Source of the DNA: Drosophila persimilis
Lineage: Eukaryota > Arthropoda > Insecta > Diptera > Drosophilidae
Assembly (NCBI RefSeq): GCF_003286085.1
Contig: NW_020825415.1
Coordinates: 124,001-188,000 of the forward strand
Direction: 5' to 3'
DNA: 64,000 nucleotides
Each line of letters starts with the position of its first letter. Position 1 is the stretch's first letter. Below, one piece after another: positions 29,137 to 39,185 of the stretch. A program made the position numbers and the translations under genes. Below the pieces are notes generated by a model that was not told where the DNA came from, did no database searches, and saw only the letters and a program-made list of their open reading frames with translations.

Positions 29137-30057
29137 TTTTTTTTGGATACTGTTGTGTTCTCGCCGCGCTCTGTGTTGGCTGACGGATAATATTTTTCCA
29201 TCTTTGATGGACCCACCCCCTTCCCATTTGTGCTTACGTGTATTTCTCCTTTTATTTTGATTATAATTTACTTTCCTGCTACCGTCGACCTGTTCTTCAT
29301 CCCGTGCTGATTGGACCCTCCTGAGCCTGGGTGAGTTCTCCCGACCCGGATGACTTTTACTTAACCCTTTCTCCCTTTCCAGCTCGCCCTCTGCCTTCAC
29401 CGCGGGTCGCTCGCCGCGATTCCGCTCGTGACCAACGGGTCCTCCGGCCCTCCGCCCGGGCTGGAATCTTTGGCTCACATCCCAGGGCAACTCCTGCGCG
29501 CCCCCAGCCGGACTCTTTTGACCGGCGTCTCCCTCACACAGTGGCTCGGACCCGAGGGTCATCCGACTCCTCGCCCGGTAGACCACGCATGAGCGGCACC
29601 CGTCGTTCCGGCCCGACGCTCGTAGTTGCCCTGTGAGGCCGCGTTGAGGCTTGAGCCTGGCCCCTGGGTTTCCTTTGGTCATCCGCTGCCTGAGATTACC
29701 CTCCCCGACCCCGGATTCGCCTCCCAGCTTTGGGGACGCGTTTCCTGTTCAGGTTTGCTGAGTTTTTCCTCTTCTCGCTTTATTTTTCTTTATTCCTACT
29801 AACTCTCACCCTTTTTTTTCCAGATCTTTCCAACTACGGCTTTCCTGCTCTTCCTTTTTTTTTCTATTTAGATCTAAGTGCATCAGTCCGTCACCCTGCG
29901 TGCTGACGAGTCTCGTGCGTGTCCTGCGCGGCACCCTTCCCCCGTCTCTAAGTGCACCAGTCCGTCACCCTGCGTGCTGACGAGTCTCGTGCGTGTCCTG
30001 CGCGGCACCCTTCCCCGTGTCCTGCGTGGCACCCTACCCCGTGTCCTGCGTGGCACC
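29137..30057 (-). other. spacer between pol and the third ORF
   Basis: About 920 bp of GC-rich DNA. A 187-codon minus-strand frame (29119-29682) crosses into the DINE-like element and so is unlikely to be real. Pyrimidine-rich tracts and tandem repeats are present. It may hold the splice or promoter signals for expression of the third ORF, but none can be identified by eye. Confidence 0.5.
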
Positions 30058-30080
30058 CTACCGTTCGTGGTCCTGCGTGA
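29876..30080. repeat. 70-bp and 23-bp tandem repeats
   Basis: Two copies of a unit of about 70 bp (AAGTGCAYCAGTCCGTCACC...GGCACCCTTCCCC, starting near 29876 and 29949) are followed by three to four shorter units of about 23 bp (GTGTCCTGCGTGGCACCCTA). Confidence 0.85.
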
Positions 30081-30411
30081 CCCTTTTAGGGTGACCCCTT
30101 CTATCCATTCCCCCCTCACCACTCACCCCTCGCTCCTCGGGCTGGGGTTTCAGGTCCCGTATGTGGGCCGTTCTCTTCTTCCTGTCGCCCTCCTTTCTTA
30201 GGTGGCAGATAACGGGGGATATAAAGTCCTCTATCTGGTATGGCCCATCGTACCTTGGTGCCAGCTTCGCGGCGAATCCCTCCGCCGCATTGGACAGGTG
30301 GTGCTGTTTGGCCCATACGATTTCTCCCACTTTGGGTCTCCACGGTCTTCTTCTCAGGTTGTAGTGCCTGGCCTGATCCTGGGCTGCCCTTTCCAAGTTT
30401 CGTCGTACCAA
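30058..30411 (-). pseudogene. pol: integrase C-terminus, shifted frame
   Basis: Encodes NLERAAQDQARHYNLRRRPWRPKVGEIVWAK and KLAPRYDGPYQIEDF, the GPY/F module that ends gypsy integrases. It is 1 nt out of frame with the rest of pol (junction near 30405-30411), so the main pol product ends early with an unrelated tail. Confidence 0.8.
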
Positions 30412-32732
30412 CTAAACAGCTCTTTTAACTTCTTCGCATTTTCATCCGGCGTCTCTGTGCCCTGCCCCGTGCCTACCGTCTCCTCGTCATATAGGGCCTT
30501 TGGCAGCCGGGGTTCCCTTCCTTGCACCACGAACGCCGGTGAATATCCAGTTGCATCCGACACTCCCGAATTCATGGCCAGCATTAGCTCCGGCCACTTT
30601 TCGTCCCAACACCTTTGATCGCCCTCGGTGAACTGAGCGATCATGGTCTTTATTGTTCTGTTTGTTCGCTCTGTCGGGTTTTCTTGCGGCGTGTATGGCG
30701 CCGTGAACTGGTGGCGGACTCCTAGCTGCTCCAGAAATCGTTTAAATGCCCTGCCCGCAAACTGCACCCCATTGTCCGTAATGAAGACTTTGGGTGCCCC
30801 AAACCGGGCTATTATGCGTTCTCGACAGGCCTTTATTAGTGCCTCGGCTGTGGCCTTCCTCAGCGGCACCAACTCGGTCCATTTTGAGAATCGATCCACT
30901 AGCACCAGCAGCACCGAGTTCCCATGCTTCGATCTCGGCAGCGGACCCACGAAGTCCGCGCATACCGTTGCCCATGGTTCTTCCGGTACCTGTGTCAACA
31001 TCTCCCCTGCCGCTTGTAGCTGACTTGGCTTAAAACGCAGGCATAGTTCGCACTTTCGCACGTAGGCCCTCACGTCTCTGTACATCCCCGGCCAGTAATA
31101 CCTTGCCGCCACCCGTGCCGCGGTTCTCCTTCCGCCGGCGTGGCCTGCCTCCGGGTTATCGTGGCTCTCCTTTAAAACCCTTTCTCGGGCATATTTCGGC
31201 ACACATAACTTCCACGAGGCGACTTCTTCGCTCCCGGCCCGGTGCGGAATGTGCCGGTACAAGTTCCCCCCCTTCTCCACATAGTCGGGGTACTTTGGGG
31301 CTTCTTTCCTGATCTTCTCGGCCATGCCTTCTAACCACTTGCAGGGCGGCTCGCCCACTGGCGGTGTTCCCTCCACATTTCTTATTCGACGTCCTCGCTC
31401 CTCCACCGGCTGTCGGGAGAGTGCGTCGGCTACCACGTTGAGCTGTCCTTTCCTGTATGCGATTTCAAAGTCGTACTGCTGCAACTCTAATGCCCATCTC
31501 GCCACTCTTCCCGACGGACTCTCTATGCTATTTAACCATTTCAGAGCCATGTGGTCCGTGACCACCTTGAAGCGATACCCTTCCAAGTATGGCCTCAACC
31601 GGCGTATGGCCCACACAATGGCCAGACATTCTTTCTCCGTCGCCGAATAGTTCCTTTCGGGTCCGTTTAGCGTCCTGCTAGCATACGATATTACCCGCTC
31701 TCCCCTTTCCGTCTCCTGCGTGAGAATCGCGCCCAGCCCATAATCACTGGCGTCTGTCTGCAGGATGAATTTCTTCGAGAAGTCAGGGCACGCCAGCACG
31801 GGGTCCGCCACTAGTCTTCTCTTCACCTCCTCGAACGCTTCCTGCCGTTCCCGGGTCCAGACCCATTCTGTCTTCTTCTTGAGGAGCCCGGTGAGAGGCT
31901 GCACTAGGGTGGCGAAGTCGGGCACGAACCTCCGGTACCATGAGGCCACTCCCAAGTACTGTCTTAGCTCCTTGACATTGTTCGGCGGTTTCAGTTCGGC
32001 GATGGCTGCGACTTTCTCGGGGTCCGTACATATCCCTTCGCCGGTTATCTTGTGGCCCAGATACCGCAGCTCTTTCCTGAAGAATTCGCACTTGTCCGCA
32101 TTCAGCCGCAAGTTGGCCAAGCGGAGCCGTCGAAACACCTCTTTCAGGTTTCTTCGGTGTTCTTCTTCTGTTCGCCCGATGACCACTATGTCATCCTGGT
32201 ACGCGAATGCGTGCGGCATCATCTCGGGCCCTATCACTTGGTCTAATGCCCGTTGAAAGGTGGCCGACGTGGAGTGTAACCCAAACGGCATCACCTTCCA
32301 TTGGTATAGCCCCTTGCCGGGCACCGTGAACGCCGTGATCGGCCGGCTGCTCTCGGCCAGGGGGATCTGCCAATATCCATCCTTCAGATCCAGGCTACTT
32401 ATGAACTTTGCTTCCCGCAGCTGATCGAGTATGTAATCGATCCTGGGCATTGGGTATGCGTCCTTTACTGATCTCGCGTTCACTTGACGAAAGTCCACGC
32501 ACAATCTCCACTTGCCATTCTTCTTCTTCACCATCACTAAAGGCGAACTGTAGGGGCTCTTTGACGGCTCTATGCATCCCTTTTCTAACAGTTCGTCCAC
32601 CTTCTGGTTAATCTCGGCCTGCATTTTGGGGTTCTTTGGGTAATATCTTTGTTTAATCGGTTGCGGGTCACTCATGGTGATTGTGTGCACCGCCACATTA
32701 GACACCCCCTCGATCTTGGCAAACGCCTCCAA
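30354..32732 (-). CDS. pol: pol: RT, RNase H and integrase core of the 10.9-kb element
   Basis: 792 codons. RT: CIEPSKSPYSSPLVMVKKKNGKWR, LCVDFRQVNA, SLDLKDGYWQI, MPFGLHSTSATFQR and the active site YQDD (Gln instead of the common Met/Val). Thumb: LRQYLGVASWYRRFVPDF. RNase H: FILQTDASDYGLGAIL, ATEKECLAIVWA, VVTDHMALKWL, LNVVADALSR. Integrase: HDNPEAGHAGGRRTA..CELC zinc motif, then ADFVGPLP, FITDNGVQF and PTERTNRTIK (D, D, E). It ends after KELFSWYDE in a short non-homologous tail because of the 1-nt shift. It overlaps the protease frame at its start by about 60 nt in another frame. Otherwise undamaged, in keeping with a young insertion. Confidence 0.9.
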   Translation of the reverse strand: MEAFAKIEGVSNVAVHTITMSDPQPIKQRYYPKNPKMQAEINQKVDELLEKGCIEPSKSPYSSPLVMVKKKNGKWRLCVDFRQVNARSVKDAYPMPRIDYILDQLREAKFISSLDLKDGYWQIPLAESSRPITAFTVPGKGLYQWKVMPFGLHSTSATFQRALDQVIGPEMMPHAFAYQDDIVVIGRTEEEHRRNLKEVFRRLRLANLRLNADKCEFFRKELRYLGHKITGEGICTDPEKVAAIAELKPPNNVKELRQYLGVASWYRRFVPDFATLVQPLTGLLKKKTEWVWTRERQEAFEEVKRRLVADPVLACPDFSKKFILQTDASDYGLGAILTQETERGERVISYASRTLNGPERNYSATEKECLAIVWAIRRLRPYLEGYRFKVVTDHMALKWLNSIESPSGRVARWALELQQYDFEIAYRKGQLNVVADALSRQPVEERGRRIRNVEGTPPVGEPPCKWLEGMAEKIRKEAPKYPDYVEKGGNLYRHIPHRAGSEEVASWKLCVPKYARERVLKESHDNPEAGHAGGRRTAARVAARYYWPGMYRDVRAYVRKCELCLRFKPSQLQAAGEMLTQVPEEPWATVCADFVGPLPRSKHGNSVLLVLVDRFSKWTELVPLRKATAEALIKACRERIIARFGAPKVFITDNGVQFAGRAFKRFLEQLGVRHQFTAPYTPQENPTERTNRTIKTMIAQFTEGDQRCWDEKWPELMLAMNSGVSDATGYSPAFVVQGREPRLPKALYDEETVGTGQGTETPDENAKKLKELFSWYDETWKGQPRIRPGTTT

Positions 32733-33330
32733 CTCTCGGGCTCCACTGGCTCTTCCCTCGCCCCCTCATTCCCGTTTGTGCTTTCCGCCACCTCTCGGGC
32801 GGCCGTTCTTAGGGTCGTGTCCGTTTTGTTGTCGTATTCCGGTCCTGTCTCTCCACCTTCGGCCTTCGCCACTGACAGTCTTTCCTCCTGGCCTCCTCGT
32901 TCCCGATCTTGGGCAGGGATCACCACCCTGTGTCCTGCACAGGTCACCACTGCCCCGACCGCGCGGAGGAAATCCCATCCCAACACTAACTCATCGATCA
33001 CACCCGGCAATACGAGTAGCACCATTGGGATCTCCTTGCTCCCAAAGCCTACCTTCGTTTCGATCTGGTGTGTGATCTCCTGGCTATGGCCATCTGCCAA
33101 CCTCACCCTTTTCCTTGCCGCCACCTCCCGGCCTTCACCCTTCAGTCGGTCCGCCAGCTCGCGGCTCACGAAACTGCTGGTGGCTCCTGTATCCACCGTG
33201 GCTTGCAGCTCCATGCCCGCGACCTCCACTACTGCTGATAACTGCTCCTCCTCGCTGATCAGCCTGCCGACTAGGCTTGAGGGACCGTTTCTTGCGACCC
33301 TGGCACGGCCCTCCGCGGCGTGGGTCGCGG
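32672..33330 (-). CDS. aspartic protease of the 10.9-kb element
   Basis: In a frame different from both gag and pol. It overlaps the gag end (33271) and extends to 32672. The active site is VDTGATSSFVSREL (Asp near 33190), followed by LVLGWDFLRAVGA (the flap and hydrophobic-Gly motif region). The last 70 residues are acidic and hydrophilic. The protease would mature Gag and Pol. Expression presumably depends on one frameshift from gag and another into pol; the second could also be an indel, since coding similarity on both sides meets near 32735. Confidence 0.8.
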
Positions 33331-34602
33331 GGCGTTTCCCGTCTTCCTGCAGCACTGCCATGCCGAGATGCCCACTTTTCCGCATCTCCAGCAGTAGGTG
33401 AGCGGTCGGCCGTTGCACTCCCGGCTCCAATGATCCGCGCTCCCACACCTTCGGCACGCCTGGGACGGATTCTTGGCATATCCATTCTCGATATTGCCGT
33501 TGGTCGGTGTCGGCAAGAGGCCATGCGCTCCCCTTTCCTCTCGTGCTGCCTCCTCCAGCGGGCCGTCTTTGCATCGCCGACATGCCGTCGTCTCGGCCGG
33601 CTTGTGGAAGGGATTCGCTGCCCGGGCTTTCACGGTTGGATTCTCCCGTTGGAACTCTAGGCGGTCCCTTTCCAGCGCCTCGAACTCGTCTGCCAGTTCC
33701 ATCATGGTGTCGAGATCCTTGCACCGGTGTGGTCTCATATACGCTCTCAAGTCGGGCATGCTATTCTCCCGAATCAACTCCGTTTGCTCCTCTTGGGGAC
33801 ATTTCAGGGGTCGCATAAGTGTCTGCATCTCTACCATGTATTCTTTGAACGGTTCGCCCCACTTCTGTTTCCGCATCCTCACTTCCTGCAGCAACTTCTC
33901 AAAATATCCCCGAGGCAGAAAGGTAGCCTGGAAGCTGGAAGAGAACTCTTTCCACGTTCTCCACTGCCGATTGTTCGCCACGAACCACATCAGCGCCCGT
34001 CCTTTTAGCAGCTCCGGCATCGCCCTAGGGATCAGATCCGGATCCAGACCGTACGTCTCGGCGGACCACTCGACCTGCTCCAAGAACTCGAGAGGCTTCG
34101 TCGTACCGTCGAACCGGAACGACCACTCTCTCACCTGTTTCGCCACTCTAGCGTAGTCCAGGTGTGCTGGCCGTGTGGTGGCTGGTTCGACTCTCTCCCT
34201 TTCGGTTTCTCGGCTTCGATCCCTTCCTGGGTGACGGGGCCTGCTAGGCGTTCCTGTGTGTGAGCGTTCCGGTATTGGCACTGAGAGACTCGCTATCAAC
34301 TCTCTTTGTATATCGACTGGGGACCTCCACAGCGCAGCCGCGGCTGCGCCGGGTGGGGGCGCCAGGTGCTCGTACGCGGCTTGTTTATCGTCCGCCCGGG
34401 GTGTCGGCGAGGACCTGTTCGCCCGACACTCCCATACCTTTATCAGATCGGCCCACTCTGCCTCATCCTCGTGTTCCCTCATCCATTCCTTAAAGGTTCT
34501 TCTCATTTCGTCCACGGTGCCCTCCAGCCGCACGCCGAAGGCGTGGCCGCATTGGACAAGCTCCTCCTTTCTCAACCGATGGATCCATTGTCCCTTCCCC
34601 AT
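33271..34602 (-). CDS. gag: gag of the 10.9-kb element
   Basis: 443 codons from an ATG 70 nt after the PBS, uninterrupted. The N-terminus (LRKEELVQCGHAFGVRLEGTVDEMRRTFKEWM) looks like a SAP-type DNA/RNA-binding helix pair. The capsid region includes WSFRFDGTTKPLEFLEQVEW, FLPRGYFEKLLQEVRMRKQKWGEPFKEYM. The C-terminus has one canonical knuckle, CRRCGSADHWSREC, and a second Cys-rich motif, CWRCGKVGISAWQCC, that lacks the His. Gag assembles the particle and packages RNA. The gag stop lies within the protease frame, so protease is presumably reached by ribosomal frameshifting. Confidence 0.9.
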   Translation of the reverse strand: MGKGQWIHRLRKEELVQCGHAFGVRLEGTVDEMRRTFKEWMREHEDEAEWADLIKVWECRANRSSPTPRADDKQAAYEHLAPPPGAAAAALWRSPVDIQRELIASLSVPIPERSHTGTPSRPRHPGRDRSRETERERVEPATTRPAHLDYARVAKQVREWSFRFDGTTKPLEFLEQVEWSAETYGLDPDLIPRAMPELLKGRALMWFVANNRQWRTWKEFSSSFQATFLPRGYFEKLLQEVRMRKQKWGEPFKEYMVEMQTLMRPLKCPQEEQTELIRENSMPDLRAYMRPHRCKDLDTMMELADEFEALERDRLEFQRENPTVKARAANPFHKPAETTACRRCKDGPLEEAAREERGAHGLLPTPTNGNIENGYAKNPSQACRRCGSADHWSRECNGRPLTYCWRCGKVGISAWQCCRKTGNAPRPTPRRAVPGSQETVPQA

Positions 34603-34652
34603 TCTCTCGTCTATACTCTCCCTCCCTTTGTCCTATTATTTGTCGTTGTGGG

Positions 34653-34671
34653 CCCCACGTTGGGCGCCAGT
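34653..34671 (-). promoter_or_regulatory. primer-binding site of the 10.9-kb element
   Basis: Minus strand TGGCGCCCAACGTGGGGCC starts two bases after the LTR end TTACA. Same class as the PBS of errantivirus A. Confidence 0.8.
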
Positions 34672-35540
34672 TGTAACGAACCTGCTTTTTGGGCCCGCTT
34701 GAGTTTGCTGGGCTCGCTCAGCGGTCGGCAGATTCGCAGCAACGTATTTTTATTGTTGCCCCCAACGACAAAGTATAAGACTTTCCTTTTCTTTGTATTT
34801 GAATTTCGCTTTATTCGCAATTCTATTAGGACTTAGGGCTAGGTGTTACAGTTTCTCTTAACTACCGATCTCCACCACGCGGGGGCTCTCGTCGGGTGTG
34901 GCAGCGTCGAGGCTATTGATTGGGGCAAGTTGACCTCCGCTATTGCTTTGGTCCGCCACTCGAATCCGCACTCCACGTCTCGCACTCCCCTCCTAGCTTC
35001 CGCCGGCTTACGGGGATCTTCACTTAACTTAGACTTACTCTGGGGGGCAGGCGGGGCCTGTCTGCCTGCTGCTACACTTCACTACACTTCTTTGTTTTGT
35101 ACCGAGTATCACTCTTGCGTTTCGACCGGGTCTCAACGTGCGCGCGCGCTTACTTATCCGCGGGAAAAGAGACCCGCTTCGACGCCGCTGCCTCCTTTTA
35201 TAGCCCCTTGCCAGGCCCCGGCTCGGCGTCGGTAGTTTTCCATCGCCGTCTCCTGGTTTCCATGGCCTTCGTAACGGGGCCTGGCCGGTGGCGTGATCCC
35301 CTGCCCTTATTTGGTCATGCGCCAGATTATTGCCGGCCCGATCCCGCCGTTTCCTTTGCCTCTCGTGCCTCTCTCTCTCCGAGAGCAGGGCACTTCCCCT
35401 CTCGAGGCCCTTGGCCTCTTCGCCGCATCCGGATAACCGTGGGCGTCTGGCTTGACCCTCGCCTTATCCGGCCAGCCGTCAGCTTTTATCCGACTGTGCT
35501 CTTGGTCGCACTCGGCCTGTGGGAACCCTGGTTCCTCACA
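34672..35540 (-). repeat. 5' LTR of the 10.9-kb element
   Basis: 869 bp; 9 bp longer than the other LTR because of a short duplication near 35360-35372. Followed by the AGAT duplication. Confidence 0.9.
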
Positions 35541-37338
35541 AGATACGGGAGCAACTTCCTGTTATATAAAAAAAGGAATTTACGAAAATAAAAAAGAATT
35601 ATCAATTTACAAGAAAGTTGCTACAGTAAATGGGTTTTCAATAATTAAATATTTCCATAATATAACTATTTTCAACACAAAACAAGTGTTTTACGAAATA
35701 GATGGAATGGAGGCAGATTTACTAATAGGATTTAACCTATTAAAGAGAATCGGAGCTGTTATTGATACAGGAAAGGGGACTTTAAGTTATAAAGACAATG
35801 AAGAGAAACTAATATATGACGAGGTCCTTTCTTTAAACAAATTAACCTTTATAGAAGGAAAAACCATCCTTCCATTGAAGGAATATATAATAAAAAAATA
35901 TTTTGAAGAAGAAAAAGAAATGAAAAGTGATTCAGTAAAGGTAGAAGGAAGTTTATATAGCTTGGGATCAAAAAATCCTGAGCACGCCGACGAAGAATTA
36001 TCCGTCAATAGTTTGGGATTCAAATATCCTGAACCCGCCGTCGTTGAATTATCCGACAATGAACCATTTAAAAGTTTGGGATGCAAAAATCCTGAACGCG
36101 CCGTCGTAGAAATATCCGACAATGAACCATTTAAAAGTTTGGGATGCAAAAATCCTGAACGCGCCGTCGTAGAAATATCCGACATTAAAGTTATGCAAAT
36201 TCTGAATTGAAAAAAATGAAATTGTATAACACAATAACCTACAAAAAGGACAATTTAGAAAATCTCAGAGAGAAAATGGTATCTATCATCGAAGAAGACC
36301 ATGCCAATATAGATTTACAGTTACCGTTCAGAACGGATATAAAAGGAGAGATTAACACTGAACATGATAGACCGGTATATGGCAAGCAGTATCCATACGC
36401 TTATTCGGTTAACGATTTCGTTAATAAAGAAATAAGTAAAATGTTAGATGAAGGTATAATCAGACCTGGTAAAAGCCCATAAAATTCACCGGTAATAGTA
36501 GTACCAAAGAAGGGGGTAAATGAGGACGGAACTCCTAAACATAGATTAGTAATAGACTTTAAGAAACTTAATGAAAACACCATACCGGATAGATACCCTA
36601 TGCAAGATCCTTCAGTAATCCTTGCCAATTTAGGTAAGGCAAAGTATTTCTCGGCCATTGATTTAGAGTCAGGTTTCTATCAGATTTTAATGAGGGAATC
36701 AGATATTGAAAAAACATCTTTTTCCATAAATAACGGCAAATATGAATTTCTAAGAATGCCTATGGGATTGACGAACGCTCCCAGAATTTTCCAAAGGGCA
36801 ATGGACGATATACTTAGAGAACAAGTTGGGAAAACTTGTCACGTATATATGGACGATATAGTAATATTTTCAAAAACTATAGAACAACATTATAAAGATC
36901 TAATTCATATAATACAGATATTGCAAAATGCTAACATGAAAATTTCCCTAGAAAAGTCTAAGTTCTTTCAATTGGAAACCAAATTTCTGGGATACATTGT
37001 TTCCCAAAATATCATTAAAACAGATCCAGACAAAATCTCCGCAATACAAAACTATCCAATTCCTAAAAATATCAGAGAGCTACGTAGCTTCTTAGGACTA
37101 ACAGGGTATTACAGAAAATTTGTCCGAAATTATGCCACAATTGCCAAACCATTAACAAAATATCTGAGTGGAGTAAATGGGAAAGTTTCATGAAGGGCAT
37201 CCAAGAAAACATTAATACAGCTGGATGAACCAGCAATTGGAGCATTTAATAATTTAAAGGACAGTTTAATAGCACATATTTAATTAGTACAACCAGATTA
37301 CAATAAAAAATTCACATTAACCACAGATGCATCGGACA
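35541..37338 (+). pseudogene. pol: protease-RT of errantivirus copy B
   Basis: The protease resumes immediately after the 10.9-kb insertion (TGATSCYIKKGIYENKK). Four spacer repeats follow at 35950-36185. A frameshift near 36190 and stops at 36479-36481 and 37191-37193, plus another at about 37281, break the frame. RT motifs are complete, including YMDDIVIFSK near 36845, ELRSFLGLTGYYRKF, and the first RNase H strand FTLTTDASD. The coding sequence stops at 37338 where a Tc1-like element begins; most of RNase H is not found again on the far side of the inserted block. Confidence 0.85.
35950..36185 (+). repeat. 21-aa tandem repeat between protease and RT (B)
   Basis: Four units; the last two are identical 60-bp copies. 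Copy A has five units with different linkers. Confidence 0.85.
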
Positions 37339-37340
37339 TA

Positions 37341-38180
37341 CAGTGGCGAGCACGTGTGGATACATGTTTATCACTTTTCACTTTAAGCGCCTGTAAAATC
37401 TTTAAAATCAATCAATCCTTGTGATTTTTTTTTTAAAGATTCATTAATTTATTGAGAATGAAAAAAGACAACAATTTCAATTCAAAGAGATCCTTTTCCT
37501 TGAGAGATTTTAATTTGTTCAAAAAATGAGCATGTATCCACTTTTGCACGTTTCAAATTTTTGTACTTTAATAATTTTTTAAAAATATTTTTTCCAAAGG
37601 GCCTTAGCTTTTATCATATTCCGAATAAGTATTGGCATACTCTCGACTAAATTTAGTAGGTGCTGGCAAGGTATCATGCGCCAATCCGACCTCACGCGCT
37701 CTCAAAGACTCACCCAATCCCTTTGGTGCAGACTCGTACTTTTCCAATGAGAGCCCATCGATTTTCAATCGGATTTAGATCTGGACTATTCAGCAGGCCA
37801 CTGGATTAAGTGAAAGCTCGAATTATTGGGACGATTTTTCACGAATTTAGCCGTGTGCGTCGGGCTATCTCGGATATGGGGAAGTCACATTTCTCTATAA
37901 AATTTGACAAAATGGGTTCCTAAATACTAAGATAATATTCTTTCTTCATTATTCCATCGATTTTAACCAATCGAGAACGTTCCACCAAGTATAGCAGCCC
38001 TACACCGTCAGGCTTCCTCGTCCATGCTTTATTGTTTCCTTGACCTGATGATTTTTTAGCTTTCCACATGAGCGGTATCAGTAGTTTTCATTTCGATCAG
38101 ACTTAAAACGTTTTATTTTGGTATATCTGACCCAATTACCTTCTTAAAATGTTCCCTGGTCCAGTTCCTATACACCTCGG
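37341..38180 (-). mobile_element. Tc1-like DNA transposon remnant
   Basis: CAGTGGCGAGCACGTGTGG starts at 37341 directly after a TA dinucleotide, as expected for a Tc1 end. On the minus strand, degenerate transposase fragments read in changing frames: KIDGIMKKEYYLSI, THTAKFVKN (second catalytic Asp region) and SPDLNPIEN (third catalytic residue, 37761-37787). GTGGATACATG near 37357 recurs inverted near 37533, consistent with long terminal repeats with internal repeats. The other terminus is missing; the right border is not sharp. Confidence 0.75.
37560..38160 (-). pseudogene. Tc1-type transposase, degenerate
   Basis: Only fragments of the DDE domain are recognisable, separated by stops and at least one frameshift between QWPAE and SPDLNPIEN near 37785. 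The DNA-binding N-terminus is not seen. Tc1 transposase cuts the element at its ends and inserts it at TA. This copy is long dead. Confidence 0.7.
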
Positions 38181-38274
38181 TAAATATAAGATGCGCAGCC
38201 CCTTTTTGTGAGAGAGGGCAGGTTTTTTCTGGCTATCTGCCGGTGTCAGGCCGATCGTACGCAGAGCGTCCACT

Positions 38275-39185
38275 CATGGGAATTGGTATGCGAATCACAA
38301 TTTTGCAGGGTAGAAAGCGCACAGAACCAACTCCTACGAAAAATCGTGAAGGCTAGCAGGTACACAAAAAATCAAGTTATCCGAGATGCACACAACATTG
38401 ACTCTGCAGAAGAAACCTTTGATAAAGCCAGCGGCAGGCTAGCAGCTTCACTATTTCGCCATCCAAATCTGGAAGCAAAAAGACTCATCATGCAGCCCTT
38501 CATTCCTCAAACGCTTGACCGGCCAAGATACACAAAGCAGCTGGAAACTCACTTTCGGCCTCTCCAACAACAACTCCTGCAGCAGGCAGCACAACAACAA
38601 CTACTGCTGCCAACTTTAATCAGACACGAGCAGCTTGAAATTGAACAACAGCGCCAACTCCGGGAGTCCCAAGTCGAACGGAAACGCCTTGAACAAGAGC
38701 GTCGCATAGCCCTTGGTATTTCGCAGGAGAGACCCTCAATAATCTGGGTTAATCGTATGGCGCAATGTCTCAGGAGAGGAGAAATGAATCGATTAGAAAT
38801 GGCGCAGAAGATTCGTTTTGAGTCCGAATACATACAAAGGCTCATAATGAATCCGCTTGAACCACACGAATTCCCTCCGCCTACTCCAGAGCAGCTTCTC
38901 GAAGAGCAGATGAAGTCCCTGAAGCAGCAACTTGAGAAGGAGCTCGACGACGAGATGGACGCAGCATTTGCCGCCGAAGAAAGCCGAGCCCGCACAAATC
39001 CGCACCAGGAAGCCTCATCTGTGTGTGTAGAAGCTGCACTACCAAAAGCTATGGCCACTCCAATACCTAAAAAAAGACAAAATATCATAAATGCCAATCT
39101 GGATGGCAATAATTCTGCTTACCTTTATTTACAGGCAAATATCACAGCTACTGACGGCCTCTTGGTGCATCCAAGGCAAATCTGA
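38275..39185 (+). pseudogene. RT C-terminus with coiled-coil extension, copy 1
   Basis: Begins within the RT thumb (VCESQFCRVESAQNQLLRKIVKA) and the usual jockey-type C-terminal stretch (ASRYTKNQVIRDAHNI, LAASLFRHPNLEAKRL). It continues for about 200 residues rich in Gln, Glu, Arg and Leu (QQQLLQQAAQQQLLLP, QLEIEQQRQLRESQVERKRLEQERR), then EFPPPTPEQLLEEQM and a stretch ending KKRQNIINANLDGNNSAYLYLQANITATDG. The long extension beyond RT is unusual for jockey-type elements. I recall a C-terminal extra domain described in TART of the virilis group, which this could be. Catalytic RT motifs are not present in the window. Confidence 0.65.

Larger units (their letters stand above)
24632..35540 (-). 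mobile_element. 10.9-kb GC-rich LTR retrotransposon with third ORF
   Basis: LTRs at 24632-25491 (860 bp) and 34672-35540 (869 bp) differ visibly only by a 9-bp duplication. AGAT flanks both ends (24628-24631, 35541-35544), and removing the element restores the errantiviral protease (VLID|TGATS). Minus-strand order: PBS, gag, protease, pol, spacer, third ORF, polypurine tract. A DINE-1/mini-me-like element (28024-29136) lies inside, so the element itself is about 9.8 kb. GC content is far higher than its surroundings. Long size and a third ORF recall Ulysses/Osvaldo-type elements; that link is a guess. Confidence 0.9.

Noticed and set aside
29119-29682. Minus-strand ORF of 187 codons between pol and third ORF
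   Set aside because: It starts in the spacer and ends inside a DINE-like insertion, so at least the end is not ancestral; no domain seen.
35452-35540. Errantiviral protease ORF appearing to start inside the LTR
   Set aside because: The overlap is an accident of insertion; the first 89 bases belong to the LTR of the 10.9-kb element.
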